Positions 1-43,950 of a stretch of DNA of 64,000 nt are shown piece by piece (position 1 is the first letter of the stretch; each line of letters begins with the position of its first letter). This DNA is from Nematostella vectensis. Taxonomy: Eukaryota > Cnidaria > Anthozoa > Actiniaria > Edwardsiidae. The position numbers were made by a program, and so were the translations under genes. The notes below the pieces were generated by a model. It worked only from the letters and a program-made list of their open reading frames with translations, was not told the origin of the DNA and searched no databases. Location of the stretch: NCBI RefSeq assembly GCF_932526225.1, contig NC_064038.1, positions 13,513,070-13,577,069 of the forward strand, given 5' to 3'.

Positions 1-179
1 TAGCTTACATAAACAGATATGTGTCACGCAATTTTACAGAGAGACACAGACGAGTCACGCTACTGCTTAGACTGACAGACAAGTGAGTCACGCAATACTA
101 CCGACAGACACAGATGAGTCACGCCATAGCTTAGACAGACAGACAGACCGGTTTTGACCTCTCTCTTTTTCTCTTGTAG
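1..179. repeat. Degenerate tandem repeat at left edge (IQGAP intron)
   Basis: Repeats of GAGTCACGC followed by an AC/GACAGACA-rich segment, three to four copies, running up to the polypyrimidine tract of the acceptor at 179. The array continues off the left edge. Confidence 0.7.
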
Positions 180-33009
<32,830 letters not shown>

Positions 33010-33577
33010 AGCCCACGATGTGAGACGGCTGACTCGGACATGCGCAGAGAACTGCTCACCCAGAAGGCTTCAAGGGTAGTTGAAAGTAAACACAGCTCTT
33101 AACTTCGTCACCAGGATCTTCAGAGTAATTTTCAATATAGCGTCTAGCTCACCCGGGGAGATGAGGCTGGTTTGCCTCAGGAGTCACCTCGGGAATTTGC
33201 TGTTCACTGAACGTTCTAGATATAGAAACAAACATAAAATGTCCTGATCTTATGCTAAGCATAGTCAAGCTAGACATGACGTACATTGTATGTCACGTCA
33301 TTTATAGATTTATAGATGTGTTATCGTGTCGTGCTGTGAATGTTAATGGTAAATATAGGGTAATTATGCCATCTGTGACGTCCTCAATCAAAATTACTTC
33401 TATAAACTAAAATTATTTATACAAGGGTAACATGTGCACATGTCTGACCTAGAGAGCCTGGTAATTAATGCAGTGTCATTTACAGTACAGAATCTGTCCG
33501 GGGTGGTCTAGTGACTAGCTACCAGGCTATTAGGTCAGTTGACAGAAGATAACTACCCAAGGTAAATATCAAATAGA

Positions 33578-33595
33578 AATAAATTTAGTAATAAA
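33578..33595 (+). other. Candidate IQGAP polyadenylation signals
   Basis: Two AATAAA hexamers start at 33578 and 33590, about 570 bases after the IQGAP stop, followed by T/GT-rich sequence (TGTTTTGTGTTTTG). They are the only strong candidates before the CRTC start. No transcript evidence. Confidence 0.5.
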
Positions 33596-33932
33596 TCTTT
33601 TTAACATAAACGTGTTTTGTGTTTTGTTATCTGGGGAGAGGGGAGAGCTATGTTCTTGACATGGGATATATGAGAATGATACTCGTGTCATTTTTTCCCT
33701 TACTTGGCTTGGCATGCGTGAAATCCTATGAAATATTCTTGTCACGTTCAATTTGAATTAGCATTTTGATATTTTTAACGATGTTAAAAGTCTTAAGTTT
33801 TAGTGTATTCAAAAGTATAATGCCCAATCGAAGTAATATAACGCAAATGATCAATGGCAATAATATTTAAGGTTGTCATTATGAGCACAATTTGATTCTG
33901 CATTTTAGAACCAGACTTACAAAGCAATATTA

Positions 33933-34063
33933 AGGCGCGTACCCAGGGTTGGCTTAGGGGGCTGCGTATTCATAGGTATCATATTCAAAATATCTGAAGT
34001 TTCCTTAAGAAGTGACCCACTTTTTGGCCGCCAAGGGGCGTGCGCGCCCCCTTGTACGCGCCT
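33933..34063. mobile_element. Short TIR element (AGGCGCGTAC termini)
   Basis: 131 bp with ends AGGCGCGTACCCAGG and TTGTACGCGCCT. Its left half (GTTGGCTTAGGGGG and CATAGGTATCATAT) recurs at 61351-61412 in the last KSR intron. Confidence 0.7.
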
Positions 34064-34812
34064 GATATTTTGCTTCTATCTTATCCTCGGGGACTCGCCT
34101 CCGCTGACCTCCGCGACGCCCTGGGTCCCCGGAGGATGCTGCTATCTGAGCCTTGAGATGTTCTTAGCATTTCTTAGAATTAGGCGAAATCTCAGGCTGG
34201 ACGTTCTTAGAAAAAGGTCCTTATAAAACCTACAGCATAAAATCTACATACAACATCTACACGTACGTTTTCTTTCTATGGACATGCCGTTTCTATCTAT
34301 TTTATCTTAAGCGAGTGTATATTTTCCCGCATCCGTTTATCGTATTTTATACTTCTATGTAGCCATGGGGGACATAATAACGAGTAAAGCAAAAAAAAGG
34401 ATATTAAACCAACCGGTAATAAAAGCGCGTTTTTTTTCCGCTGTTTCCTTGAATAGATTGTTCAAATATATATATGGTCAAGTTTTGAAATATCGGATAA
34501 GATTCTAAGCATTTTGATTATGTATTAAGCTGGTGGATTTGAATTTATCCCTAAGAAATCAACATTTTAGTTTCCAACCGAGATTTTATTAAACCCGGAG
34601 GCTAGCCCGCGCTTTTCCTCAAATTTTCTCTTTCGAGTTAACACGTGACTCAAGCTGACCATACAACGTGTAGTATCTTTCGGGCCTTATTTGCATTTTG
34701 GAAGTGATGCTATTGTGTTTGGAGGCCTGTGATTGGCTTATCGCTCAGCCCCCTGTGACCGAGATGGAACGCCGCAAGACTGACAACACGCTCGCTCGCC
34801 AGCTCTTCCAAT

Positions 34813-34920
34813 ATGGCGCACCCGAGGAAATTCGTGGAAAAAATAGCCATACATACTCAAAGACAGCAAGAAGAGACCAGGGCTTTTGAAGAAATAATGA
34901 AGGAAGTCGCCACGATTGGG
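34813..34920 (+). CDS. CRTC: CRTC exon 1: start codon and CREB-binding helix
   Basis: 36 codons: [20 protein letters not shown] then [16 protein letters not shown]. The ATG has A at -3 and G at +4. Donor GGG|GTATGG. The helix is the family's CREB bZIP-binding N-terminus. Confidence 0.93.
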
Positions 34921-37900
34921 GTATGGATCTTGCTTCAAGGGTCCAGGGTGTCTTCCAGCTTGAATATCGTTAAATCGAGTCTTGCTTTCCGTCAATTTTC
35001 CTGCAATCATATAACTTACTCTTGCTTTTTCGTTATTAGAATTCCATGAAGGGGCCCCAGCAACAGTACAGATCACTGCCGAATGTGAATCTAAACATTG
35101 GACAGAATCATTTGGACCTTCAGGTACTAAATTGATGTGTTTATAGCGAGGTTGCGAATGGTCGCAGAGCGAGTTGTCGCTGGCCAACTGTATGTTTTGA
35201 ATGTGGTACGATGGTTGAACTCTCTGATCGTACTCAATGTGTGTTATCCCTACTCGTTACAGAAGGCTCTCAACAGCTTGGGAGAGATGCAGAGACACGA
35301 GATGGGAGATAGATCGCCGATGAGGGAACGTCGATTCACTGGGAATAGACCTATGCCATTTCCAAGGCGAAATATCGGTGGAATATCCTTTTCTTAATAG
35401 TGTTCACACCAAACCTTGTTGTCGACAACCTGTTCGTATTAATGTTGGTATTACTCAGTCCCCATTTCACTGTTCTGTTTTGTGGATTGCTAGAGTCCCT
35501 AGGATATGTGTTACCCTGTTTTCCCATAATCCGCTTAAAAAGCGAAAGACATCCTTGCAAAGCTGTGGCCGTGTGACGGATTTCGCTTCTCTTTTGAGTC
35601 TTTGCACCAAGGTCGACGTTTCCACATTCAGAACAAAATGATCTCACGCGGGGATTTAGAGGCAATTTGAACCACTTGGGTATTGTTCGCACTTCCTTTT
35701 GACCCTTTTGATCAGCCTTGCTTATAGATTATAATTATTTATATTTTCTTAACTGTGTGTACGTCGATACCTCTCCGTACCATGTCGCACCCCCCTATTT
35801 GTCTCCCCCACAGCTCGAGCCAGGACAAGGTTGGAGACGGTACGTAAAGAAGTATTATCTTTTTTTTTACCATGTAAACGCTAACACTTAGTTGATGAAC
35901 TTCCCTGTCACTCCAGTCGTTCGCTTGCGCGTTTGTTTGGCGCAATCGCTTATTCAAAATAGGTTAAAATTCTCGTCTAAATTCTTTTCACTAAACAAGG
36001 TGTCATAATCCACCCGTTGTTTGCTTGTGCGATGGAGATTTTCAGATCCAAACACACACTCCATGATATAAAGAATCCCCTTTAAATAGTGATAGTTTTT
36101 TAGCGTTGTATTTTAATATTTTTTGGTAGCTACGCTTGACTGCCACATCCAGTTCTGCGTGTCTCCTCGCGCTAAAATCGTTCGATATTCAACAATTATC
36201 CATGATATGCCATTCATTATTCGTGTATTTAGCAGTGTGCATTAAAGTAGTTTGGTTATAAATCGGTAATTTCTCTTGCCTAGTAAGTGTTACATTATTA
36301 ACATCTTGACGCTGTTCTAGACTAGAATCTAGTCTGAACTTTTAACTCACGCTACCCCCTGATATAATAAAATGAAATAAACTAATGCTTATATCCTCTT
36401 CGAGTTATTTGAATACTTTTTAATTAAATCTCTAAAGCTACTTGGATTTACTAAAATACAAGCTGCCTTTGATAGTAATTATTCGACCTTTTCTTCTTGT
36501 GCGCTTTGTGCTATAAATAGGATTGGTATTTCGGGTACAAGTGTTTAGGTTTTACCGCCTTAACCACATACAACATCTTGTACCCTTATTGTAACGTCAG
36601 CTTGCCTTTTTTTCTCTGCAAATAAACCTAGTTATTACTAGTTATAACTTAGTTATTATACTTTTTTATTTAGTAATAAGTTTTGAATAAGAGAGTTGTT
36701 ATTCTTCTATTGAGCTCTGTTATTCCTTTTGATGTTGGTAATACAATACAGAAGTTTAGTTTGATTTCTAGACTACATAGAAAGACAAGGTGTTTTTAAA
36801 GCTTGTTTACATGTTTTACAATGTTTGGCTCTCGTACTAGTTGAGATATACAACACCAGATATGACAGACATTTCCACTAGATAACCTATAACCAAAGCA
36901 ATGGTGGTTTAACCATTTTATCTCCAGACGCAACAATTATATCACGCATTTACTCACCATAACAAACCAAACCCTTTTAATTTACGTTTTTTTTTAGTAA
37001 GTGAGCTGAGAAATAAAGTCAAAAATACTGTTTACTTCAAAGTTACTTACATTGTGTTTGGCTGTCTGCTTAGGGTTCACATTTGGGCCTGTTTAATCTG
37101 AATTGAACCTTGTTAAGGCATGTTATCTGCCGTAGTCAGTATATTTTATGGAGCCTTTTAACAAGATAAAGCACAGCTTTACTTACATGAAGTGACGTTG
37201 TATTTGGCCTTCCTACAGTAGCATGTAGTAAAATGCAAGAGGTGTTATAGAGTCTGTTTATAAAATACCTAGCGTTTGATGACAGGTGAGGAGTCAATTT
37301 AAAGTTTGATGCAATAATCACTGCTCTTCTGCGTATAAGCAAGGGAGAAGAGCCTTTGTAAAGAACCGTTGAAAATAATTTGTAAAGTTTTGTTTAGAAA
37401 ATGATAAATTTGACTTAACTTGAGGTGATGTTTACACTTGTTGTTTATACAGGGTGGTATTTGACTGTTGATTAGGATGTTAACACATGCATGTTGTTGT
37501 TTTTACAGGGCAGTATCCGACTCCTCATTGCATCAGACTGTGATCGGTGGTCATCACCAGCCCAAAGGTACCTTTGTTTTACTCTATCTGCAAGTCCTAT
37601 TCTCTCCCAAGGTAGACATTGCCAAAGCTGGAAACTTTTAGGAAAGCGATTAGTGCATATGTACCCAGGGGGTATGGGGGGAGCACATGGTGTGCCTGAT
37701 TCAAATTAGCTCCTTCCCTTATTTTTCGATAAATTGAATGAGCCCACAAGGCTTTTAGACAAGGATAAATCATATAATTTCCCTTATCATTTACCGTAAC
37801 CCTACAAAGTAACTGATTCTATTTATACAATGACACTCATAAATTGCGCGCTCTGATTGGTCAAGGGTCCATGTGTTATTAAAGCACACGCGTACGCTTG

Positions 37901-39896
37901 GCATCAGCGTGCGTGCGCATTTCCCAAAACTAAACGTAGAAAAACAAATAGGTATAATTGGAAAAATATCGCCCTGGGGTCCGGAAAAGCTACCTAGACA
38001 CACTACTTTTGAATAGATTGACTCTAAATAGCAGACTGTTAGCTTATTGGGTTTGTGCAGTTCTTGAAACTCCATTATTGTTGTGATTTTTTTTTTTCAG
38101 AAATTGATATCAACAAAATGACACATGAGCCCAAAAGAGTAAGTACTTTCACCTCTTGCTTTTCAGGTGTATATTATAATTAAAGAATTAAACATTCCAA
38201 AGCTTCATAAAATCTCAAAATTTATTTTGCAGACCTGCCCCCCTTTCAAGATTCCCCATGTGAAAATCTGTTGCCACATACTCTGTTTCTCAGCCTCAAT
38301 TCTAATAATTTGTTGTTTCTCCTAGTCCCACAGTCCCCATGCCAGGCCAAAATCTGTAGAGGTTCCAAGTATAGGGTAGGTTGCTTAATGATTTGAACAT
38401 TCAGGGACTCACATCAAACAACAATGCCAATGAAGTGATGAAGAAATGACTTGTGGTCCCAAATATCACCCCGGTAGAGATTATAAGACAATTAACTGCG
38501 ATCACATCGTCTTCACAACTTTATAATGATTTTAAGGAACATAGAGATCTTTAGAGTTCTGCATTGTGAGCATGCTGACTCCAGGGCTGTGCTATCTGTT
38601 ACAGTAGTCTGTATCCATAGCGAGATTGACTGGGTAGAAATTTCTGCATTGTGTTTATTCAAAAATGTTTATTCTAAAGTGCAGTAAGTGCCATTTTCAA
38701 AATTTTAAAACCAAACATGTAGCTTTTAGTGTTTTTGGGGAGTGAAATTCCAATCCAAGGTCCGTTTCTATAATCTAAAAGAAATCCCCCCCCCCCCCCC
38801 ATTTTATATTGGTTAGAATTGTTTATTAAGTTTTAGATATGTCATAGCCAAATGATGATGTGGAGGAAGGAGGACTTATTTTGTTGTAAATAGTACACAA
38901 GCACACATCCAGACATAGTTTGCTTCTCATATACTGTAGCTTCCCTTAAGATAACTTTCCCTTAGACATGATAAATGGAACAAAACTTTTTATTTGCTGG
39001 TGGTTTGATGAGAGAGTCTTTTTTTCGATTTCAGGATGTACCAAGCAGACCCCGGATCACCACTCGGCACGCTGCAGCAGACTGTGGGTAGCACTGGGTC
39101 TTTGCCAGATCTGACAAACCTACACATCCCTTCTCCACTACAAACACCTATTGATACAGAAGACAGTCACATCCAGGCATCGTCACCACCTCTTTATCCA
39201 ACTACCCAAAGACAGGGTAACATGAGACGGCACTCCCCAACGATGGACAAACACCCCTTCCCACCACAGATGCAGCACCCAAATCTATCCCCACTAGAGA
39301 TGAGATTACAGCAGGTACAACTTTACCAAAATTCTCCTAATAACGACTTTAATATGTATGGTCAAGTTACAACAAGTTCGCCGCAAAACCAGTCTCCCAC
39401 AGCCTCAACATCGATGTCTCCGCTCTTCAAGAACTTTCCTGCTGCCCCCATGTCGCCGTTAGAAATGAATATGAAACAAATGTACATTCCTAACAACTCT
39501 CCAGTCCAGCACCAACATCACGACCAATACGGCATGCGACTTCCAGGCGCTAGCATTGGTGCATCGCCTCGAATGCAGCAACAAGCAATGTCCAGCAGCC
39601 AGTCACCGGGCCCGTACGGTTTCCCTGGGTTCCTACAATATTATATGCAATCTAATCGTGTTCCTGATCTGATTGTCACTGATGCGAACGATGAATCTCA
39701 GAAACTTGATTTCGCCAGGGATCTAAGCTCTGCCATGCAGGGTATGGGGGGTGACATGTATAACAACGACGACCTGAGAGTAGAGCTTGACCCTCTGGAT
39801 ATGGAAAGCTTACAAATGTTGTCAGGGCACGGCGATGCAGAAGTTGCAGATCAAGCAACTGAGGACCAGTTCAGGATGGATCGCTTAGCAGGGTAA
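34813..39896 (+). CDS. CRTC: CRTC: CREB-regulated transcription coactivator (8 exons, joined CDS)
   Basis: CRTCs shuttle between cytoplasm and nucleus and coactivate CREB after dephosphorylation. The joined model gives 475 aa. It has the N-terminal CREB-binding helix ([20 protein letters not shown]), a SLPNVN motif, the SIK-type 14-3-3 site ([13 protein letters not shown]), the [14 protein letters not shown] motif, a Ser/Pro/Gln/Met-rich middle, a calcineurin PxIxIT-like element (VPDLIVTD) and an acidic C-terminus ending DRLAG. The length is somewhat shorter than vertebrate CRTCs (about 600-700 aa). Exon phases all agree. The weakest point is the 5' edge of exon 4. The C-terminal codons and stop lie inside the founder of a 47-bp array. 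Confidence 0.93.
35040..35123 (+). CDS. CRTC: CRTC exon 2
   Basis: 28 codons, phase 0 to 0: [20 protein letters not shown] then [14 protein letters not shown] is a conserved CRTC motif around a regulated Ser. Acceptor TATTAG, donor TTCAG|GTACTA. Confidence 0.92.
35263..35377 (+). CDS. CRTC: CRTC exon 3
   Basis: Phase 0 to 1: [20 protein letters not shown] then [18 protein letters not shown]. Arg-rich, as in the family segment before the SPY motif. Acceptor GTTACAG, donor ATCG|GTGGAA (weak); a stop follows nine codons later if unspliced. Confidence 0.82.
35728..35839 (+). CDS. CRTC: CRTC exon 4: VDTSPY...YLSPP...WRR segment
   Basis: The reliable part is [20 protein letters not shown] then GQGWRR, which aligns with the conserved family block before the 14-3-3 site. 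The 5' edge is uncertain. The acceptor TTATAG at 35727 is phase-compatible with exon 3 but adds an unusual [11 protein letters not shown] stretch; the AG at 35715 would also keep phase. A CCCACAG at about 35812 is a possible internal acceptor but would break frame. Donor GACG|GTACGT. Confidence 0.7.
35840..37508. other. CRTC intron 4: nothing recognised
   Basis: 1.7 kb of A/T-rich sequence without clear repeats, coding potential or transposon termini. Unlike the IQGAP and KSR introns it has no tandem arrays. Confidence 0.6.
37509..37567 (+). CDS. CRTC: CRTC exon 5: SIK/14-3-3 regulatory site
   Basis: Phase 2 to 1: [19 protein letters not shown], joined to exon 4 as [13 protein letters not shown]. 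This matches the conserved Ser that SIK/AMPK-family kinases phosphorylate to create a 14-3-3 site. Acceptor TTTACAG, donor AAAG|GTACCT. Confidence 0.9.
38101..38138 (+). CDS. CRTC: CRTC exon 6 (38 nt)
   Basis: Completes a Glu codon and adds [12 protein letters not shown]; phase 1 to 0. The acceptor is preceded by a long T-run ending TTTTCAG; donor AAGA|GTAAGT. Confidence 0.85.
38326..38375 (+). CDS. CRTC: CRTC exon 7: RPKSxEVP motif
   Basis: Phase 0 to 2: [20 protein letters not shown](C/V)EVP is a conserved CRTC motif. Acceptor TCCTAG, donor TAGG|GTAGGT; the split Gly joins exon 8 as GMYQADPG. Confidence 0.9.
39035..39896 (+). CDS. CRTC: CRTC exon 8: middle and transactivation region, stop
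   Basis: 286 codons and TAA. It carries [18 protein letters not shown] near the start, a Pro/Ser/Gln/Met-rich middle (repeated MSPLEM and LSPLEM blocks), [11 protein letters not shown] (calcineurin-type PxIxIT-like) and [20 protein letters not shown], ending QFRMDRLAG. Vertebrate CRTCs also end soon after FRSDRL, so the stop fits. The stop lies inside GCAGGGTAAGTGG, a consensus-quality 5' splice site, so splicing to a further short exon cannot be excluded. Confidence 0.92.
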
Positions 39897-41040
39897 GTGG
39901 TTTTCCAGATAGTGGAGCATTGAGGAATTGCCTAGCAGGGTAAGTGGTTTTCCAGACAATGGGGCATTGAGAGATTGCCTAGCAGGGTAAGTGGTTTTCC
40001 AGACAGTGGGACATTGAGAGATTGCCTAGCAGGGTAAGTGGTTTTCCAGACAGTGGGGCATTGAGGAATTGCCTAGCAGGGTAAGTGGTTTTCCAGATAG
40101 TGGAGCATTGAGGAATTGCCTAGCAGGGTAAGTGGTTTTTCAGACAGTGGGACATTGAGAGATTGCCTAGCAGGGTAAGTGGTTTTCCAGATAGTGGGGC
40201 ATTGAGGAATTTCCTAGCAGGGTAAGTGGTTTTCCAGATAGTGGAGCATTGAGGAATTGCCTAGCAGGGTAAGTGGTTTTCCAGATAGTGGGGCATTGAG
40301 AGATTGCCTAGCAGGGTAAGTGGTTTTCCAGATAGTGGGGCATTGAGGAATTGCCTAGCAGGGTAAGTGGTTTTCCAGATAGTGGAGCATTGAGGAATAG
40401 CCTAGCAGGGTAAGTGGTTTTCCAGATAGTGGGGCATTGAGAGATTGCCTAGCAGGGTAAGTGGTTTTCCAGATAGTGGGGCATTGAGGAATTGCCTAGC
40501 AGGGTAAGTAGTTTTCCAGATAGTGGAGCATTGAGGAATTGCCTAGCAGGGTAAGTGGTTTTCCAGACAGTGGGGCATTGAGGAATTGCCTAGCAGGGTA
40601 AGTGGTTTTCCAGATAGTGGAGCATTGAGAAATTGCCTAGCAGGGTAAGTGGTTTTCCAGATAGTGGGGCATTGAGGAATTGCCTAGCAGGGTAAGTGGT
40701 TTTCCAGACAGTGGGGCATTAAGAGATTGCTTAGCAGGGTAAGTGGTTTTCCAGATAGTGGGGCATTGAGGAATTGCCTAGCAGGGTAAGTGGTTTTCCA
40801 GATAGTGGAGCATTGAGGAATTGTCTAGCAGGGTAAGTGATTTTCCAGATAGTGGAGCATTGAGGAATTGCCTAGCAGGGTAACTGGTTTTCCAGATAGT
40901 GGGGCATTGAGGAATTGCCTAGCAGGGTAAGTGGTTTTCCAGACAGTGGGGCATTAAGAGATTGCCTAGCAGGGTAAGTGGTTTTCCAGATAGTGGGGCA
41001 TTGAGGAATTGCCTAGCAGGGTAAGTGGTTTTTCAGATAG
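39881..41040 (+). repeat. 47-bp array of CRTC stop codon / GTAAGT junction
   Basis: About 24-25 units at 47 bp. Each has TTGCCTAGCAGGGTAAGTGG then TTTTCCAGATAGTGGGGCAT. The founder is the end of the CRTC CDS (CGCTTAGCAGGGTAAGTGG; Leu-Ala-Gly-stop). Each unit holds a donor-like GGGTAAGT and an acceptor-like TTTTCCAG. Confidence 0.95.
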
Positions 41041-42155
41041 GGGGGCCTTGACAGTTCTTAGTTGCCTTTAAGACCTCTTTCAATTTTCTATCAACTACTG
41101 TAAATGTTTTTTTTTTTCACCATGGGCACTTATTTTAATTTAATTTCTATCACAAACTCTAACAATTATTTCAGTATACTTCTGTTCAAAAACTAAAAAG
41201 GGGGAAGGGAAACTTATTGGAAGCTAAGCATTACAACAAGCATTTACAGTATCTTGTCTATATTTGGCTGCAGCCATTTCTGTGTTTATTTCGGCGTTAG
41301 TTTGCCGCTGAAGAAGTAACATGATACCTTAGTGCAAGTCACTGATTCCACATGACCCCCTTGTCTGGAAAATGATTAATTGCGAACTGCTAGCGGCGGT
41401 GCATACGGCTGAAGGTCAAGGTGACAAAGATGTAACACCATGTATTTTTGTGTTTCTAGGTCCTATGGTTTTCCATAATACGAATTTGTAATATGCTTGA
41501 ATTCTTCACGAGGAAGTACTCCAAGAGTATGAGAACGGCTAAAAGGCGTGCTGACGCCTTAAGAGACACTGTCATGGCAACGTGGTAACCATGGTAACTT
41601 ATTTTTTTAAACTTCATGTGGTAGGTAAACAGGTGTATTTTACAGGTAAACTCCATGGAAAAGTTCACTGGCTCAGCGTGGTGATGATGTAGTTTGGTAG
41701 AGATCTCCAGCATCTGCCTTAACATAGTCATTCGTTTGATATGTACCTAACCATGAGGGCAAGGGGTCACACTTCCACTTGACCAACAAAAAGTGAGAAA
41801 TTTGTTATTAAAGGATCTCGAAATATTGTCCATATGATACATAACCCCAGGAAATCCGGGATACGCGCCTGATGGCAAGGGATAGACATCTTTATGTAGA
41901 GATCCCTGAGACTGGTATTTTTCCCATATATTTGACCAGTGTGAGGTGCAGAGATGTGTGTTGTGATTATCGATATTCAGAGATTATAGTTTAAATCTTG
42001 GTCCCACTGTTTAATGATTTTATGCAAAGCTCTCAAAATATAATTTTTGAATTCTATCAATAATGACTTCATATCTCCTTGACTTGATTGACATGGCGTC
42101 AACAGAATGCTCGTCATCCAAAAATAAGCCTAGACCGTAATAATTGTGGTAAATA

Positions 42156-42400
42156 TAGCCGCATTGTCACTAGTTTACTTCCGGTCGATTACGTAACAAT
42201 CTCCGATTTTCAACGGAAAACGCGAAAAATATTTCAAGACATTGAAAGTAGAGTGTCTATTGGAAGTTTCTTTGAGGATGTGATTCATCATTTAGAGCGA
42301 ATGGCCTGTTAAATATCTCGGATTCTAATAGACTCTTTTGTCTTTTAACGTTTGAGGTTTCCGTCGGACCTCCGGAAGTAAACTAGTGAAAATGCGGCTT
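42156..42400. mobile_element. TA-flanked MITE (mariner-like), copy 2
   Basis: 245 bp with termini TAGCCGCATTGTCAC and AATGCGGCTT, flanked by TA. Internally it is the reverse complement of 21100-21347. Confidence 0.88.
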
Positions 42401-43573
42401 TAAGTTCGCTTTTTTTCTCCCTTCATTAATTTTCTTTGAAATAGTATCAGAGATATTTAACAATGTCAAGTTGCCCTCTGTCCAGCCGCAACATGGAGTA
42501 TATATTGATATGCATTGATTATAGCTCACATAAGGTCATGCTTATGACTTGTGTAGGAGATGGGCATGGGAGATGAGATTTAACAGCGTGCGAATGTGAA
42601 AATATAATTAATGCCATATAACCAGCTCAGTCCCTAGCTTTCTTATTTGTTTTTTTCATTCGGGTTTCTTCCTGTGGTTGTTAGAACTCGTTGCTCCTCT
42701 TTTCCAATATAGTGTCTGCTTTTTCAGAGTTCATGAAACCCAAAAGTCACTCTATGCTTGAATCGTTTTAGCTTTAAGGACCGTTTTATTTCATGAAAGA
42801 GTTCATTCAATTCTTTCTTTTTTTTTTTGCAAAAACCAGATTAATGTATATTTTTAATAAAATCAATTCCTACTAATAACGCTCGATGCTTTTGGGGTTA
42901 TATTCTTTGCCCTCGTTCCTGTATGGCAAATTTTAAGCATCTCTTTTTTTATACCAGTCGCTTATGGGAACTGCCACCATAGACCACACGATCTCATTCA
43001 GCTACAAGCTATAAAGTATCACAGAGCGTTCAAGTATCACATGAAACTATAAAGTGTCGCATGAGACCTTATATCTCATGGCTCCAGCCATTTACTATCG
43101 CATGGAGGCATGCATTATCACACAAAAGTATGTCACTCACACATGCTATATACTGTAGTGTGCTGCTAAAGTATTCGTGTACTTGTGATGATAGGCCTGT
43201 CCTATTTATTTTTGCACAAAACAAAGTGTATACTTTAAATTAGTGTTTAATTTGTAAGAAATATGTAATGACTGTAGAATTTATGTATTATAAAAATTAG
43301 ACGGGCCGAGGGTGCCGAGGTCCAGAGTAGAAGAGGTTAAGGAATGGTGATGAAATGTTTTATATTTTGAACACTTCAGCTTGTTTGGCCCGTGGACATG
43401 GCCGAGCTTTGTGCGTATAAATATTATATATACTGCGACGAAATGTATGTATTATACCCCACTAACGTTATTCTAGATTGTTTTTAACTTAGAATCTAAA
43501 AGTAATTTTATATATAAGAGATCTATTAGACTAAAGATACGGAAATGTCGTTGCTACCCTAAGCTATGGGATC

Positions 43574-43950
43574 GTCAGAGGGAAAAAATGGCATGAATTT
43601 TCCAATTCTCAATATATAAGCTTAAGATTCCGCATACAAGGAGTTCCTCTGACCAAAAGCTTAATTCCAAATTTTAAAGAAATTTAGAGGATATAAAATT
43701 TAGATAATAGCGAGCAAAGTTGCTTAATTTCTTATCAGAGCCTAACTTCTCCCTAAAAACGAGGAGAATTCATACTTTGAACTTTTGAAAATTGCACTTC
43801 AAGCATCATATCTCGAAGACGAATCCATTAGAAAAAAATACTTTTTGATATGTTGGTTTACATAACATAAGGAACCTCAATGCAAAAATTCAAGCTTACC
43901 GAAGTTAACCAGACCTTATTTTGGGAAAACTTGCCATTTTTTGCTCTGTC
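43574..43950. mobile_element. Mutator-like MITE, second copy
   Basis: 377 bp. Termini GTCAGAGGGAAAAAATGGCA and TGCCATTTTTTGCTCTGTC, flanked by an exact 9-bp duplication TATGGGATC. Related to 18589-18949 (shared GCAAAAA(A)TTCAAGC and ACCAGACC/ACACAACC arms). Confidence 0.87.

Larger units (their letters stand above)
33010..34812. other. IQGAP 3'UTR and IQGAP-CRTC intergenic region
   Basis: Holds the candidate poly(A) signals at 33578-33595, a short TIR element at 33933-34063 and the presumed CRTC promoter and 5'UTR. No TATA box was recognised near the CRTC start. Confidence 0.6.

Noticed and set aside
34738-35187. 149-codon minus-strand ORF
   Set aside because: Antisense of CRTC exons 1-2 and intron; no family resemblance.
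35812-35839. A 26-nt CRTC micro-exon starting after CCCCCACAG
   Set aside because: The family block VDTSPY...YLSPP reads continuously through this AG in the correct frame, so it is exon sequence.
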